The notes: generated from the letters alone by a model not told the origin. A stretch of 64,000 bases of DNA from Holophagales bacterium (GCA_009845425.1 VXZQ01000002.1:124001-188000); one strand, 5' to 3'; shown: positions 45,068 through 56,026, numbered from the stretch's first letter. Program-made: numbers and translations.

Positions 45068-46020
45068 GAGGGCTCCTCCTCTTCATCAACCAGGTAGCGG
45101 TAAACGGCCTGCAGATCGCTGTCCGCCGGTCCCACCGCTTCGACCTCCACACCGCCTTCGGCAACGAGTTCGGCGACCAGGCGCAGGAAGCGGTCCGCGT
45201 CCCGGGTGCGCAGGTGGAGCCCGCCGCCGTCGTCGTGGAGCTGAACCTCGGTGACGTGGTCGAGTTCGAAGGCGCGACCGGCCAGCCACTGCGGACGGTC
45301 GCAGCGCACGAACACCTGCAGCGGCTGCTCGCGGACTTCCTCGACCTCCGCCCGCATGCCCGGCACCTCGCCCTCCGCGACGATGTAGCCGTTCGAGATC
45401 AGGATCACGCGGTCCGAGAGCAGGTCGACCTCGTGCAGGATGTGGCTCGAGATGAGCACGTGCTGGCCCTCGCCGGCCAGTTGGCGGAAGAGCTCGATCG
45501 TCTCGGCTCGGACCATCGGATCGAGACCGTTGAGCGGCTCGTCGAGCACCATGACCTGGGGCCCGTGCGCGATCGCCTGCGCCAGCTTGATCCTCTGTCG
45601 CATACCCTTGCTGTAGCCCGCGATCCTCCGGTGCGCCGAGTCGACGAGGCCGACCCGCTCCAGCGTCCGGGCGGTCAGGCGCTCCGCCTCGCCGCGGTCC
45701 AGGCCGTGCAGCAGCAGGTAGGAGAAGACGAACTGCCAGCCGGTGGCGCCGCGCGGGAAGGAGTCGTACTGGGTGCAGTAGCCAAAGCGGCGGAACAGAT
45801 CCTGCGGCCTGGTGACCGGAAAGCCGAGAATGTTGATCTCGCCCCGCGTCGGCCGCAGCAGGCCCGCGAGCAGATTCATCAGCGTGCTCTTGCCGGACCC
45901 GTTCGGGCCGACCAGGCTGGTGATCCCGGGCTCGATCTCCAGATCGACCCGGTTGACGCCGAGCACGTCTCCGTAGAACTTCGAGACGTCCCGGATCACG
46001 ATGTTGCGATCGTCGCTCAC
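45064..46020 (-). CDS. ABC transporter ATPase (exporter 1)
   Basis: The 318-aa ATPase has Walker [13 protein letters not shown]-loop region [15 protein letters not shown], the signature [19 protein letters not shown], Walker [14 protein letters not shown] and the switch histidine in [11 protein letters not shown]. The C-terminal ~100 residues form the regulatory extension common in drug/lipid exporters. GTG at 46018-46020 overlaps the stop of the preceding permease (GTGA). The signature is SKGMRQ instead of LSGGQ, as in many ABC-2 ATPases. Confidence 0.9.
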   Translation of the reverse strand: MSDDRNIVIRDVSKFYGDVLGVNRVDLEIEPGITSLVGPNGSGKSTLMNLLAGLLRPTRGEINILGFPVTRPQDLFRRFGYCTQYDSFPRGATGWQFVFSYLLLHGLDRGEAERLTARTLERVGLVDSAHRRIAGYSKGMRQRIKLAQAIAHGPQVMVLDEPLNGLDPMVRAETIELFRQLAGEGQHVLISSHILHEVDLLSDRVILISNGYIVAEGEVPGMRAEVEEVREQPLQVFVRCDRPQWLAGRAFELDHVTEVQLHDDGGGLHLRTRDADRFLRLVAELVAEGGVEVEAVGPADSDLQAVYRYLVDEEEEPS

Positions 46021-46889
46021 TTGACGACCTCGAAGGCGCGGACACGCCGGTACAGCAGGGCCGCCGACAGCGAGGCCAGAGCGGCCGCCGCGAGCCAGGC
46101 GGCCGCTTCCGGCATCTGCACGGTTCCCTGTGTGCCGAAGACGGAGGCGGAGAGCGCGTCCGTCACGTCGAACGCCACGACCATGCTGCCCAGCCAGGAG
46201 TCGTAGAACTCCTTGTAGAACTGGCCGAAGGCCGTGCCCGTCAGGATCGCGCCCATGAACACGATCCGCGCCCAGGGCTTCCACTTCACCCAGGCCGCGA
46301 TCGCCAGCATCGGCAACGACATGCAGAGCAGCCACACGACCGACACGACCACCATCGACGGCGCGACCCGCCAGTGCTCCAGTAGCCAATCGCTGCCGCC
46401 GAGCGATGCCTGGATCACGAACAGGAGCAGCCCCGGCGCCCAGGTGATCGCCGAGACCAGAACCCCGAGCACGACGAGCTTGCCGAGCACGTAGTCGGTT
46501 CGCGTCAGCGGACGCGAGAGATAGAGCGGCATCGCCCGGTTGCGCAGATCCGCCGACACGAGCGACGGCCCGACCACGAGCACGACGATGAACGCCAGAT
46601 ACAACTGCGCGCGCAGGAACAGGTTCTGGAAGAACCAGGTGTTGACCTGGACGAACTCGAGCAGGTCGGCCGAATCGAGGTTGATCAGGGTCAGCGCCTC
46701 CGCGTTGTAGCGCAGGTACATGGCGCCGAGCAGCACCAGCGGCCAGGCGAAGCAGAAGGCGAAGAAGGCCAGGAAGAGCCGCGACGCGAAGACCTCGCGC
46801 AGGCCGTAGCGGCTGATGACGAGGAACCGGCTCCGCGCCGGCATCAGCGGGCCGTCGTAGCCCTTGTAGCCGTGGTCATAGACGGCCAT
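46017..46889 (-). CDS. ABC-2-type permease (exporter 2)
   Basis: The 290-aa protein starts [39 protein letters not shown], a start I associate with this exporter subfamily, and has about six membrane helices including [20 protein letters not shown] and [50 protein letters not shown] (~110-160). It pairs with the ATPase gene immediately upstream, overlapping it by 14 nt. Loss of a separate promoter between the two transporters suggests they are made together. Confidence 0.8.
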   Translation of the reverse strand: MAVYDHGYKGYDGPLMPARSRFLVISRYGLREVFASRLFLAFFAFCFAWPLVLLGAMYLRYNAEALTLINLDSADLLEFVQVNTWFFQNLFLRAQLYLAFIVVLVVGPSLVSADLRNRAMPLYLSRPLTRTDYVLGKLVVLGVLVSAITWAPGLLLFVIQASLGGSDWLLEHWRVAPSMVVVSVVWLLCMSLPMLAIAAWVKWKPWARIVFMGAILTGTAFGQFYKEFYDSWLGSMVVAFDVTDALSASVFGTQGTVQMPEAAAWLAAAALASLSAALLYRRVRAFEVVK

Positions 46890-47826
46890 CGTCGCCCTCC
46901 ATCGCCTGGAGGAAGATGTCCTCCAGCGAAGTGCGCTTGTAGTCCAGGCGGCGAATCGTCACGTCCTGCTCGATCGCCGACGCGTAGATGTGGCGCACCT
47001 CGACGCCCGGCGGCAGCACGGCCTTGATCCGGCGGCGGTTGACCACGGCTACCTCGCAGCCGAGCCCCTCGATCGCGGCCCGGAAGCTGCTTCCCGCCCC
47101 CTCGCGTTCGGCGGCGAGGTCGAGCTCGAGGAACCGGCGGTTGGCGCGGCGCTCCTCGGCCAGGTTGCAGTAGGTAGCGATCCTGCCCCGGTTCAGGACC
47201 AGCACTTCCTCGCAGCACTCCTCAACGTCCCGGAGCAGGTGCGACGATACGACGATCCGCGCGTTGCCCGAGTCCCGGATCTCCCGGATCAGCCGCAGCA
47301 TGCGCAGGCGAGCCGGCGGGTCGAGACCGTTCGTCGGTTCGTCCAGGAAGAGCAGGCTGGGACCGTGGGCGATCGCCTGCGCCAGCTTGAGCAACTGCTT
47401 CATGCCCAGCGAATAGGTCTCCACGTTGCGGTAGCGCGCCTCGCCCAGGCCGACGTAGAAGAACACCTCGTGCGCGCGCTCGAGGGCGGCCTCGGGCGGC
47501 AGCCCGGAGACCTCCGCCATCAGCCGCACGAAGCGGACGCCGGAGATGCCGGCTATGAAGGCGTCCCGCTCCGGCATGTAGCCGACCCGGCGCCGCAGTT
47601 CCCGGCCCTGGGCCGTGATGTCCATGCCGAACAGGCGGGCCGTGCCGGCAGTCGGCCGGTAGAAGCCGAGCAGGGTGTTCAGCAGCGTCGTCTTGCCGGC
47701 GCCGTTGGGTCCCAGAAGGCCGATCGCGCGGCCGGAGAAGGCGCCGCGCAGGTCGTCCAGCACCTGGTGCCGGCCGAATCGAACCCCGAGACCGTCGAGG
47801 TCGATGACCGGCGCCTCCTCACTCAT
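46876..47826 (-). CDS. ABC transporter ATPase (exporter 2)
   Basis: The 316-aa ATPase has Walker [21 protein letters not shown]-loop region [16 protein letters not shown], signature [19 protein letters not shown], Walker [18 protein letters not shown] and switch histidine [15 protein letters not shown] ~90-residue C-terminal extension follows. ATG at 47826 overlaps the TGA of the anti-sigma/FecR gene (ATGA). It is paralogous to the ATPase at 45064. Confidence 0.9.
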   Translation of the reverse strand: MSEEAPVIDLDGLGVRFGRHQVLDDLRGAFSGRAIGLLGPNGAGKTTLLNTLLGFYRPTAGTARLFGMDITAQGRELRRRVGYMPERDAFIAGISGVRFVRLMAEVSGLPPEAALERAHEVFFYVGLGEARYRNVETYSLGMKQLLKLAQAIAHGPSLLFLDEPTNGLDPPARLRMLRLIREIRDSGNARIVVSSHLLRDVEECCEEVLVLNRGRIATYCNLAEERRANRRFLELDLAAEREGAGSSFRAAIEGLGCEVAVVNRRRIKAVLPPGVEVRHIYASAIEQDVTIRRLDYKRTSLEDIFLQAMEGDDGRL

Positions 47827-50678
47827 CCGGCGGCGGGCCTTAGGTCTCGTCCATTGGGTGCGCCGGCCGCCAGGCCGGCGACGGCATCGACATCGGTACC
47901 AGTCTCCGCCTCCGGTTCCGGCTCCGCCGCGTCGTCGATCGCATCCAGGCCCTGAAGAAGATTGGGGAGTCCCAGCAGCGGACCAAGCCCGGTGAAGGCC
48001 AGCAGACTCGGACCGCTGGACGTCACGACGATCTCGCTGCGGCCCGCGTACACCGTGTAGAGAGACGGGCCCTGGCTGGTAATCGACTCCTCGATCGCCT
48101 GGACGACGGCCTGCTGCTCGTCACCCACGACCTCCGTCGGCAGCAGGTCGAAGAGTTCCCCGGCCGCCTCGGCGAGACGGTTGTAGACCATCGCGGAGAA
48201 GTCCGCGTAGCCGTTCTCGGGCAGCAGATCCAGGAACTGCTGGCTCGAGGTCAGCGACGCGTCACTGCCGCGGTACCGGATCGCTGTGTCGATCGTTGCC
48301 ACGCTGGAGGCACTCACCATGTACCCATCAAAGTACGTGTAGAAGATCTCGGGAGTTTCCACCAGGCTCTCGAGGACTCCCTCCAGGGAGTCCTCATCGT
48401 CGCCGGCGTCCGCCTCCTCGCCGCCGCCGTCCGCGTCGTCGATCGCGACCGCCAGACGGTAGACCGTGCGACCGCCCGACTCCTGCTCCTCAAGCGTGGC
48501 CGCCGCACCCACGCCCTCGGCCGCAAGCCGGTCGTTCGTCTTCTCGATCAGAGTCTCGATGGAACTCTGCAGACTCTCCGCATTGTAGACGGACGCCACC
48601 GCCTTCCACGTCGGCGAGGGCAGCACCGGACCGTCGATGCCGGCTGCATACTCGCCACCCAGGTGCTCCAGGAAGTCCGTGCGAATCGACATGCCCAGCT
48701 CGCTCTCGATCTCGGCCGGCGGCCCGTCCATCTCCCCGCCCAGCCCGCCGAGAAACGCCAGGAACTCGTCGTAGATCGTCAGCGGATCCTCGATCACGCC
48801 GGCGGCGACGAACGACGCGTCGGGAGAGAAGAAGTCGAGGGCGCCGTTGGTGCCCGGCTCCGACAGCCAGGAGACCATCCCGGACCGCTCGCCGTCGAAG
48901 CTCAGGGTCGCGGTGACGTTCGCCCGCTCGCCGTCCTGGGTCCGGGAAGCGACGAGATCCTCGACGTGATCGAGCCCGCTGAACGCGAAGCCGTTCGCGT
49001 CCGGGTCATCGCCGTCCGCATCCTCGCCGTCCGCCAGTTCAGCCACGACCGCGGCCAGCTCGACAGCGGCCAGCAGCTCCGCGCCGGCGGCGTAACGCTC
49101 CGCGAGCCGGCCATGCAGCCGCGAGCCGACGAACGGGTTGGCAGCGCCGTCCCGGTTCGCCGCCACCGTGCGAAGCGCGGCGAGGGAGGGCGAGGCCGCG
49201 GCGAGGTCGTCGGCGATCCAGACCAGGAACTCGCCGTCCGACTCTTCCGCCGCATCGAGATCCTCGACGATGACCGGCGAGCCCTCCTCGCCCATCGCAT
49301 CGCCCAACGCCTCCAGGTGTTCCTCGAGGGCCTCGCGCAGGGCCGCGGCGTCCTCGACTTCCGTGACCATCAGAGGGCGGGCCGTGTTGTCGGCGATGCC
49401 GCCGGCGAGCGCCACCACCGTCTCGTCGCCCATCGTGTCGCCGAGCTCGCCCAGCAACCCGATCACCTCGTCGATCGTCCCGACCGCGCCGGAGGCCTCG
49501 AACTCGGTCCACCATTCGGCGAACAGGTCGCTCTTCTCCGCTCGCGACCGCACGAGTGCGAACAGATCGCTCAACGTCGCCGGGGCGTTCGGCATCGCCA
49601 GGTAGATCTTCGTGTCGGCCGGCATCAGGTCGAGCAGCCGGGTCGAGTGGCGCGCCGGCGTCGCCTCCATCAACTGGTTCAGTTCGCTCCGCAGCGACTT
49701 GAACTCCTCGAGCAGGGCGAGGTAACGGTCCGCGTCCTGGCTCCAGCCGACTTCCTCCTGCAGCGTCATCGCCACCAGGGTCGGGCGGCTGCGGAACTGA
49801 TCGCCCGCGAGCAGGCTGTGGCGCTGGCGGCCCTTCTCGACCTCGACCTCGCCCTCGATCACCGATACCCGCGACCCCTTGACGCCGTGCGTGACGGCGA
49901 AGATCGTGCCCTTGACCGCCACCAGCATCTCCTCGGTCGACACGATCAGCGAACCGTCCTCCTGCTGAGCGGCCTGGACGATCACACTGCCGCGGTCGAC
50001 GCGCACGCGATGGCCGCTGCGCCGGGCATCGACGCGGAACGTCGTGAGTCCCGCGGCCTCGACCCGGGAACCGTCCGCGAGCTCGAGCACCGCGCGGCTG
50101 CCTGCGCCGGTGCGGATGCGGTCGCCGCCATCAACCGCGTCGCCGGGGCCGAGCGGCACGAGATCGGCGCCGCGGTCGTCACCGGCCACGAACATCCGGC
50201 CATCGACACTCTGGACCTGCACGATGCCGTCCTGGGGCGGCAGCAGCACGCGCTGGCTGAGCCAGACGCCCGCCACGGCGACGCCGACCATTGCCGCGGC
50301 GGCCGCGTAGTAGCGGCCGACCCGCGCCGGCGCTGCGGGTCCGGCAGCATCGGACACCGCGCGGCCGGCCCGCACCGCCTGCAGATGCTTGCGGCAGGGG
50401 ATGCACTCGCGCGCGTGGTCCTCCACCAGAAGGCGCTGCGCCTCCGGCAGCGTGCCCGCGACCAGGGCCGGCATCCGCGCCTGGTAGTCGGCGCAGGAGG
50501 TCAGCGTCGAGTTCGCGTCGATACTGGCTTCGAGCGTCTCGGTCCCGACGGCCGCGGCGGCCAGGGCCTGTCGCACGCGCTCGGCCGCGGCGGCCTCAAC
50601 GTCGGCGGCCGGCCGCTCCGCGGCGATCGCCCGCGCGGTTTCGATCAGAGTCCGGTTCATCTTGTTGCGGTCGCTCAT
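47823..50678 (-). CDS. Anti-sigma zinc-finger / FecR-domain transmembrane protein
   Basis: The 951-aa protein has, in order: an N-terminal cytosolic zinc-finger with [11 protein letters not shown] and [12 protein letters not shown] (anti-sigma zf-HC2 type, ~60-100); a membrane helix near 120-145; a FecR domain ([66 protein letters not shown], ~180-290); then a ~600-residue periplasmic part ([22 protein letters not shown]...) resembling DUF3352-type proteins. It likely holds the sigma factor encoded upstream and senses an envelope or periplasmic signal. Its last residues (GLAAGAPNG) fall in a dispersed repeat copy. Start overlaps the sigma gene stop by 4 nt. Confidence 0.8.
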   Translation of the reverse strand: MSDRNKMNRTLIETARAIAAERPAADVEAAAAERVRQALAAAAVGTETLEASIDANSTLTSCADYQARMPALVAGTLPEAQRLLVEDHARECIPCRKHLQAVRAGRAVSDAAGPAAPARVGRYYAAAAAMVGVAVAGVWLSQRVLLPPQDGIVQVQSVDGRMFVAGDDRGADLVPLGPGDAVDGGDRIRTGAGSRAVLELADGSRVEAAGLTTFRVDARRSGHRVRVDRGSVIVQAAQQEDGSLIVSTEEMLVAVKGTIFAVTHGVKGSRVSVIEGEVEVEKGRQRHSLLAGDQFRSRPTLVAMTLQEEVGWSQDADRYLALLEEFKSLRSELNQLMEATPARHSTRLLDLMPADTKIYLAMPNAPATLSDLFALVRSRAEKSDLFAEWWTEFEASGAVGTIDEVIGLLGELGDTMGDETVVALAGGIADNTARPLMVTEVEDAAALREALEEHLEALGDAMGEEGSPVIVEDLDAAEESDGEFLVWIADDLAAASPSLAALRTVAANRDGAANPFVGSRLHGRLAERYAAGAELLAAVELAAVVAELADGEDADGDDPDANGFAFSGLDHVEDLVASRTQDGERANVTATLSFDGERSGMVSWLSEPGTNGALDFFSPDASFVAAGVIEDPLTIYDEFLAFLGGLGGEMDGPPAEIESELGMSIRTDFLEHLGGEYAAGIDGPVLPSPTWKAVASVYNAESLQSSIETLIEKTNDRLAAEGVGAAATLEEQESGGRTVYRLAVAIDDADGGGEEADAGDDEDSLEGVLESLVETPEIFYTYFDGYMVSASSVATIDTAIRYRGSDASLTSSQQFLDLLPENGYADFSAMVYNRLAEAAGELFDLLPTEVVGDEQQAVVQAIEESITSQGPSLYTVYAGRSEIVVTSSGPSLLAFTGLGPLLGLPNLLQGLDAIDDAAEPEPEAETGTDVDAVAGLAAGAPNGRDLRPAAG
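47854..47879 (-). repeat. Dispersed GC-palindrome repeat copy in the 3' end of the anti-sigma gene
   Basis: On the - strand this reads GCCGGCC-tggc-GGCCGGC followed by GCACCCA. It encodes the last residues GLAAGAP of the anti-sigma/FecR protein, so the element has become part of the C-terminus. Confidence 0.6.
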
Positions 50679-51298
50679 TGCGGCACCCTCCGCGTCTCTT
50701 CCTGGTCTTTTCGGTCGTCCTGGTCTTCCTCCGCGAGTGCCGCGCCCAGGCGCTTGCGCAGCCGGTGCAGCGTCACCGCCACGGTCATGCGCGACGTACC
50801 CAGCATCGGCCCGATCTCCGAGTTCCGGTAGCCCTCGAAGTAACGCAGCACGAACATCTCGGCCGCGCGCGGGTTCACGTTGGCCAGCTCCCGCCGCAGC
50901 CGGTCGCGGAGTTCCAGCGAGGCGAAGCGCCGCGCCGGATCGCTCTCCACGGCGGAAGAGGGTCCCACTTCCTCGAGGACCTGCTGGTCCAGCGCCACGA
51001 GGCGCGAGCGTTTGCGTGAACGGAGCAGGTCGAGCGAGGCGTTGATCGCCGCCCGCCGCAGGTAGCCGCCGGCCTTCGCGGTGTCGAGCGACTCCGGCGG
51101 CCGGTTGAGCAGCCGCAGGAAGATCGTCTGCAGCACGTCCTCCGCGTCAGACGCGTTGCCCGTGACGCGGTAGGCCGTGTGGAAGATCAGCCGGTGGTGC
51201 TCCTCGAAGAGCCCCTGCAGCCCGTCCACGGCGGAGTCCGGCGTGGCGGGAGGCACTGCGGGCGGCCCTTCGGTCATCGAAACGCTTGCAATCGTCAA
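50675..51298 (-). CDS. ECF RNA polymerase sigma factor
   Basis: The ~207-aa protein has sigma region 2 (FEEHHRLIFHTAYRVTGNASDAEDVLQTIFLRLL) and region 4 (RELANVNPRAAEMFVLRYFEGYRNSEIGPMLGTSRMTVAVTLHRLRKRL), the two-domain ECF layout. It would direct transcription of its own operon and perhaps other envelope genes when released from the zinc-finger protein. ATG at 51298, or 51277 (MTEGPP), is the start. The stop overlaps the anti-sigma gene ATG (ATGA), so sigma and anti-sigma are co-translated. It is the first of six genes in the operon. Confidence 0.92.
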   Translation of the reverse strand: MTIASVSMTEGPPAVPPATPDSAVDGLQGLFEEHHRLIFHTAYRVTGNASDAEDVLQTIFLRLLNRPPESLDTAKAGGYLRRAAINASLDLLRSRKRSRLVALDQQVLEEVGPSSAVESDPARRFASLELRDRLRRELANVNPRAAEMFVLRYFEGYRNSEIGPMLGTSRMTVAVTLHRLRKRLGAALAEEDQDDRKDQEETRRVPQ

Positions 51299-51408
51299 AC
51301 GGCGCTCCTTGGCTCCGGGCGCACAGGCTCGACGCCGGCGCCCGGGGTGGGTTCAGTGGTGAAGACGCCGCAAAGGACGATTGTTTAGCAGACCGGCTTC
51401 CCTCCTTC

Positions 51409-52350
51409 TCACTCAGGTTCCCCCACCACCGTCGCGAGGAGCACGGTCGCCGCCGCAATGACCCCACCCCCCAGCCAGGTGAGCAGATGCGGCTGCTCCC
51501 CGTGAAACCACATCGCCCAGAACGGAGTGAGCGCGGGCTCCAGCAACAGCAGGAGAGCAAGGACGGGGGCGTGCAGAACGCGGGCGGCACGCGTCACGAA
51601 CACGTACGCGAGAGCAACCTGAAACAGCCCGAGATAGGCCACGATGACGAGGTCACCCGGTTCTACAGCGCCGAACGGGAACATCGCCGGCAGACACGCG
51701 AGGCAGACGATCACGTTGCCGCACGCCGCAGCCGCTATCCCGGGTGCAGAGGCACTTCTTCCCTCGGGCCGCGGCCGGCCGGCTGCGCGCAGCCCCATCA
51801 GGGTCAGGCCGTACGCCAGTCCGCAGAACACGGCCAGAACGTTGCCGGTGCGGGGATCGGGCGCGGACGCAGCCGCGTCGGCGCCGCCATAGAGAGCCAT
51901 CACCAGGCCCGCGCCGAACAGCGGTACGAACAGAAGCTGGCGCCCGCTCGGTCGCTCCCGCAGCAGGAGAGGCGAGAGCAGCAGGACGAACAGCGGCGCC
52001 GTCGACTGCAGGAAGATCGTCTCGGCCGCCGTCGTCCGCTTGGCCGCGTGGACGAACAGCACGAGGGTCAGGCAGTAGCTGCAACCGGTCCCCAGCGTGA
52101 GAAGAAGGGCCCGGCGCCGCGACGAGTCGCGCCACCACGCCGCCGTACCCAACGGACTCGACTGACCCGCAGCGCCAGTCCACCTCCGCGCCGCGGGAAT
52201 CGCGACCAGCAACACCGCGGCCGCGATCAGGGAGCGTGTCCCGGCGACCTGCCAGGCGTCGAGTTCCGTCGCCTTGACGGCCGCGCCGCCGGTCGAGAAG
52301 AGGATGCCGGCGACCACCGCCTGGAGCGCCGCGGACGAGCGGGACGTCAT
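51409..52350 (-). CDS. EamA/DMT-family transporter
   Basis: The 313-aa protein consists of ten hydrophobic helices arranged as two EamA repeats: AVVAGILFSTGGAAVKATELDAWQVAGTRSLIAAAVLL starts the first and GLAYGLTLMGLRAAGRPR the second half; VAYLGLFQVALAYVFVTRAARVLHAPVLALLLLLEPALTPFWAMWFHGE is the typical final-repeat segment. The family exports metabolites or amino acids from the inner membrane. It lies 110 nt downstream of the sigma gene start on the opposite side of that promoter region, on the same strand, and is divergent from the VWFA gene at 52516. Confidence 0.88.
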   Translation of the reverse strand: MTSRSSAALQAVVAGILFSTGGAAVKATELDAWQVAGTRSLIAAAVLLVAIPAARRWTGAAGQSSPLGTAAWWRDSSRRRALLLTLGTGCSYCLTLVLFVHAAKRTTAAETIFLQSTAPLFVLLLSPLLLRERPSGRQLLFVPLFGAGLVMALYGGADAAASAPDPRTGNVLAVFCGLAYGLTLMGLRAAGRPRPEGRSASAPGIAAAACGNVIVCLACLPAMFPFGAVEPGDLVIVAYLGLFQVALAYVFVTRAARVLHAPVLALLLLLEPALTPFWAMWFHGEQPHLLTWLGGGVIAAATVLLATVVGEPE

Positions 52351-52515
52351 CGGAATGGCCTCTGCAACAGGCCTGTATGGTAGTGGGCAGAGGATCTGCT
52401 CGCAGTCCGCCGACGGCGCTCCCGGCCGGTGCCGAGGTCCATTCCCGGCACGGAAGTTGCTTCACTACGCGTCAGGATCGACCAACGAAGCTCCAGGTGG
52501 AGCATGGGAGGCAGC

Positions 52516-54273
52516 ATGGTGACCCGATCTGAGCGCAATCCGCGATCGGCGCCGACCCTGGCGTCGTTGCTGTGCCTCACCCTGGCAGGGGCACTGCAAG
52601 CTCAGCCCAACCAGCCGTTCGTCGACTCCGTCGACGTCCAGGTTGTCGAGGTCGACGTTGTCGTCACCGACAGGAAGGGGCGCCCGGTCAAGGGACTGGC
52701 ACGCAAGGACTTCGAGCTCTACGTGGACGGTCAACCGGTCGAGATCGCGAACTTCTACGAGTCGGCGATCTTCGTGGAGGAGCAGACCGCACGCCGCAAG
52801 AAGGAACGCCCTGCCGTCCGCAACGAAGAGACATCGGACGCCGCGGATGAAGGCCCGCTGACCGTCGTCTTCTACCTCGATGATCCCAACATCTTCCCGT
52901 CCCACCGCACCCGCCTGCTGCGGCGCCTGGAGAACGCGGTTGAACCGTGGCGTTCGATGGACGCGAGCTTCATGCTCGCGCGGTTCGTCAACCGGCTCGA
53001 GGTTCTCGTGCCGCCGACTCCCGACCTGAACGCGATCCTCGAAGGCGCCGCGACCGTGCCCAAGGGATCGCCACGCGCGATCCAGAACGGCGAAGGCGCC
53101 CGCCGCTTCGCGATCAGGAGCCTGATCGACAGCTACGAATTCTGCCGACAGGCACCGTACTGCCGCCCCTGCGAGGACAACTGGGGCGAACTCCTGTCGC
53201 TGGCACGCCAGTACGCGGACAACCAGGCGACGAACACGGCCATCGCCGCCGACGGCCTAGCGGATCTCGTCACGACGCTCGCCGGCGTACCCGGCAAGAA
53301 GACAGTCGTCTACATGACCAACGGCCTGCCCCAAAGACCCGGGATCTCCGTCCTCGACTACCTCGGGAACGAACTCTGCAGAGACGAGCGCCCCAGCGCG
53401 CCCTCGGAGACCATGGCGGAGATCGTGCAGTACGACGAAAGCCGCCGCTTCAACCGCATCTCGGCTCACGCCAACGCGAATCGCGTCACGTTCTACGGCC
53501 TGGATGCCGGCGGAGTGCGAAGCGCAAACACCGACATCTCTCTCGACAATCCCCGACTGGCGCCGAGTTTCCACAACGTCAGCCTCATGGCAATGAACGC
53601 GCAGAGCGGGCTCCACCTCCTGGCCCATGAAACCGGCGGCAAGGCCCTGATCAACGCGAACGACCTGTCGATCCTCCTCGACGACATGACCGATCAGCTC
53701 TCCGCCTCGTACTCCCTCGGTTTCGTTCCCGAGCAACACGACCTGGGCCAGGTGCGGCAGATCTCCGTCCAACTCGCCCCCGGTGCCGACAAGGGACGCA
53801 GAATCGCGTACCGCCGCACCTACCGGGACAAGTCACTGGACGAGCGGCTCGCCGAACGGCTCCTCTCCGTCGCGTACCTCGGCAACCCCGAGAATCCGCT
53901 CGAAGCGGTCGTCGACTTCGGCGACACGAAGCTGCTGGAGAAGAAGATCCACGAGTTGACCGTAGGCATCAGCGTGCCCGCGGAGTCCGTCCTGAGCCTG
54001 CCCGGCAAGGACGGCGCGTCGCCGAACGCGAGCGCCCAGCTCCGCCTCTGGCTGGTCGCCGTCGAGGACCGGAACGGCGCGCGGACCACCGTTCGGCAGA
54101 AGGCGATCACCGTCGGCGGCGCGGCGGGCGTCGCGGCCGAAAACGGCAGCTACCGCGTCGAGGTCGCGATGAACCTGCCCGAAGGGGACTATCAGGTCGC
54201 AGTGGGAATCCGGGACGAAACGACGGGGTTAACGTCCCTGATTCGCGAACCAGTATCCGTGCCGCCGAAGTAG
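52516..54273 (+). CDS. Secreted VWFA-related (acidobacterial) protein 1
   Basis: The ~585-aa protein has a signal peptide (LASLLCLTLAGALQAQ) and then the segment VDVQVVEVDVVVTDRKGRPVKGLARKDFELYVDGQPVEIANFYE, the hallmark of the VWFA-related domain seen almost only in Acidobacteria. VVFYLDDPNIFPSHRTRLLRRLE takes the place of the usual DxSxS metal site, so the MIDAS looks degenerate. A C-terminal region (SYSLGFVPEQHDLGQVRQISVQLAPG) follows. ATG at 52516 has GGGAGG upstream; 52504 is possible. The next gene is a paralog. Confidence 0.82.
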   Translation: MVTRSERNPRSAPTLASLLCLTLAGALQAQPNQPFVDSVDVQVVEVDVVVTDRKGRPVKGLARKDFELYVDGQPVEIANFYESAIFVEEQTARRKKERPAVRNEETSDAADEGPLTVVFYLDDPNIFPSHRTRLLRRLENAVEPWRSMDASFMLARFVNRLEVLVPPTPDLNAILEGAATVPKGSPRAIQNGEGARRFAIRSLIDSYEFCRQAPYCRPCEDNWGELLSLARQYADNQATNTAIAADGLADLVTTLAGVPGKKTVVYMTNGLPQRPGISVLDYLGNELCRDERPSAPSETMAEIVQYDESRRFNRISAHANANRVTFYGLDAGGVRSANTDISLDNPRLAPSFHNVSLMAMNAQSGLHLLAHETGGKALINANDLSILLDDMTDQLSASYSLGFVPEQHDLGQVRQISVQLAPGADKGRRIAYRRTYRDKSLDERLAERLLSVAYLGNPENPLEAVVDFGDTKLLEKKIHELTVGISVPAESVLSLPGKDGASPNASAQLRLWLVAVEDRNGARTTVRQKAITVGGAAGVAAENGSYRVEVAMNLPEGDYQVAVGIRDETTGLTSLIREPVSVPPK

Positions 54274-54297
54274 GCGGCCGCCGAGGGAGGCCAGACG

Positions 54298-56019
54298 TTG
54301 CAGCAGAACGCACTCGCGCGCATGAAGAACCACTTTCAATCCACCACGACCGCGACGCTGCTTGTGCTCGCCAGCGCCGCCGCTGTTCAGGCCCAGCCGA
54401 GCGAGACCTTCATCGACACTCTCGACGTGCAGGTCGTCGAAGTCGATGTCGTGGTCACGGACCGGAACAGCCGCCCGGTCAGGGGTTTGACCCGTGACGA
54501 CTTCGAGCTCTACGTGGACGGCGAACCGGTCGAGATCACGAACTTCTTCGAGTCGGAGATCCTGGGCCAAGCGGCCGAGCCAGCGGACCGGACCGCCACG
54601 CCGATCGCCGATGCCGAGCCGTCCGAAGCCGAGGCCGCGGCCGATCCCGCCTCGCTCACGGTCGTCCTCTACATGGACGACGCGAACCTCTTTCCGCCCT
54701 ACCGCTCGCGGCTGCTCCGGCGCCTGGAGAAGGCGGTCGAGTCGTGGCGGTCCCTGAACGCGCGGTTCATGTTCGCGCGGTTCGTCAACCGGCTGGAAGT
54801 CGTCGTGCCGCCGACCCGGGATCTCGACGCGATCCTCAAGGCCGCGGCCAAGCGCCCCAAGGGACTGGCCCGCGCCGTGCGGAACCAGCGGTCCCGGCAG
54901 TTCACGCTGGAGGACATCAACGTGAACAGCCGGGGGTGTCAGAACACCGGCCAACTCGTGGCGCTCGCCGAGACGTACGCGGTCGAGCAGGCGAATCGCG
55001 CCGCGATCGCGGCCGACGGGCTCGCCGATCTGACCAGCACGCTGGCCGGTATCCCTGGGCGGAAGGCGATCGTCTACATGAGCGACGGACTGCCGCAGCA
55101 GCCCGGGCTCTCGGCCTTCGACTACATCGCCCAGGACCTCTGCCCGAACGACCCGCGCATCGTCCCCGAGACGAACGCGGCCGCTCAGCGCCACGACGAA
55201 ACACGCCGCTTCCAGCAGCTCACGGCGCACGCCAACGCGAACCGCGTCACTCTCTTCACGCTGGACGCCGGCGGCATTCGCACCGGACTCAGCCAGTCGA
55301 TGTCGTTCGATGGAAGGGCGCCGTCGTACCAGAACGACCGGCTGCACTGGACGAACATCCAGGGCGGCCTGCAGCAGCTCGCGTCTGAAACCGGCGGCAA
55401 GGCGCTTCTCAACTCGAACGACCTGGCCGACCTGCTCGACGACGTGACCGAGCAGCTCGCCTCCACCTACTCCCTGGGCTTCTCCCCGGACGAGCGAAGG
55501 TCGGGCGAAGTCCGGCGCCTGAAGGTCGAACTCGCACCCAACGTCGCTCAGGGCCGCAGCGTGGAGTACCGGCGGTCCTACCGGGACAAGACCCAGGACG
55601 AGCAACTCGCCGAACGACTGATCTCCGCGGCCTACCTCGGCAGCACCCCGAATCCGCTCGGCGTCGCGGTCGACCTGGGCGCGACGACCCCGCGGGAGAA
55701 GAAGGTGCACCGGCAACCGGTCAGCATCGTCGTACCCGAAGAGGCGGTCCTGCTGGTGCCGGGCGCCGGCGGATCGAGCGGTCGGCTCCGGCTTCTACTC
55801 CTCGCGGTCGACGAGGAAAGACGCGGCCGCACGCCGGTGCGCCAGATGACGGTGCCGGTGGGGCCTGCCGGCGACGTCCAGACCACGGAGGGCGCCTTCC
55901 GCTTCGAGGTTTCGGTGAGTCTGGGCGAGGGCGACTACCAGGTCGTCGTCGGCGTCCGGGATGAGACGACGGGAGAGATGTCCCTGGTCCGCGACGCGAC
56001 GAAGGTGCCGTCGCGGTAA
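54298..56019 (+). CDS. Secreted VWFA-related (acidobacterial) protein 2
   Basis: The 573-aa protein is colinear with the previous gene throughout: signal peptide TLLVLASAAAVQAQ, then LDVQVVEVDVVVTDRNSRPVRGLTRDDFELYVDGEPVEITNFFES, VVLYMDDANLFPPYRSRLLRRLEKAVESWRSL, AADGLADLTSTLAGIPGRKAIVYMSDGLPQQPG and STYSLGFSPDERRSGEVRRLKVELAPN. TTG at 54298 is preceded by GGGAGG (54285-54290) at 7 nt; ATG at 54322 lacks such a site. Tandem duplication is the likely origin. Function in the family is not established. Confidence 0.82.
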   Translation: MQQNALARMKNHFQSTTTATLLVLASAAAVQAQPSETFIDTLDVQVVEVDVVVTDRNSRPVRGLTRDDFELYVDGEPVEITNFFESEILGQAAEPADRTATPIADAEPSEAEAAADPASLTVVLYMDDANLFPPYRSRLLRRLEKAVESWRSLNARFMFARFVNRLEVVVPPTRDLDAILKAAAKRPKGLARAVRNQRSRQFTLEDINVNSRGCQNTGQLVALAETYAVEQANRAAIAADGLADLTSTLAGIPGRKAIVYMSDGLPQQPGLSAFDYIAQDLCPNDPRIVPETNAAAQRHDETRRFQQLTAHANANRVTLFTLDAGGIRTGLSQSMSFDGRAPSYQNDRLHWTNIQGGLQQLASETGGKALLNSNDLADLLDDVTEQLASTYSLGFSPDERRSGEVRRLKVELAPNVAQGRSVEYRRSYRDKTQDEQLAERLISAAYLGSTPNPLGVAVDLGATTPREKKVHRQPVSIVVPEEAVLLVPGAGGSSGRLRLLLLAVDEERRGRTPVRQMTVPVGPAGDVQTTEGAFRFEVSVSLGEGDYQVVVGVRDETTGEMSLVRDATKVPSR

Positions 56020-56026
56020 CGCGCGG

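Noticed and set aside
48663..50831. 722-codon open frame on the + strand opposite the anti-sigma/FecR gene
   Set aside because: It is a shadow of a gene with clear zinc-finger, membrane and FecR segments; no domain is visible and it crosses the sigma/anti-sigma junction.
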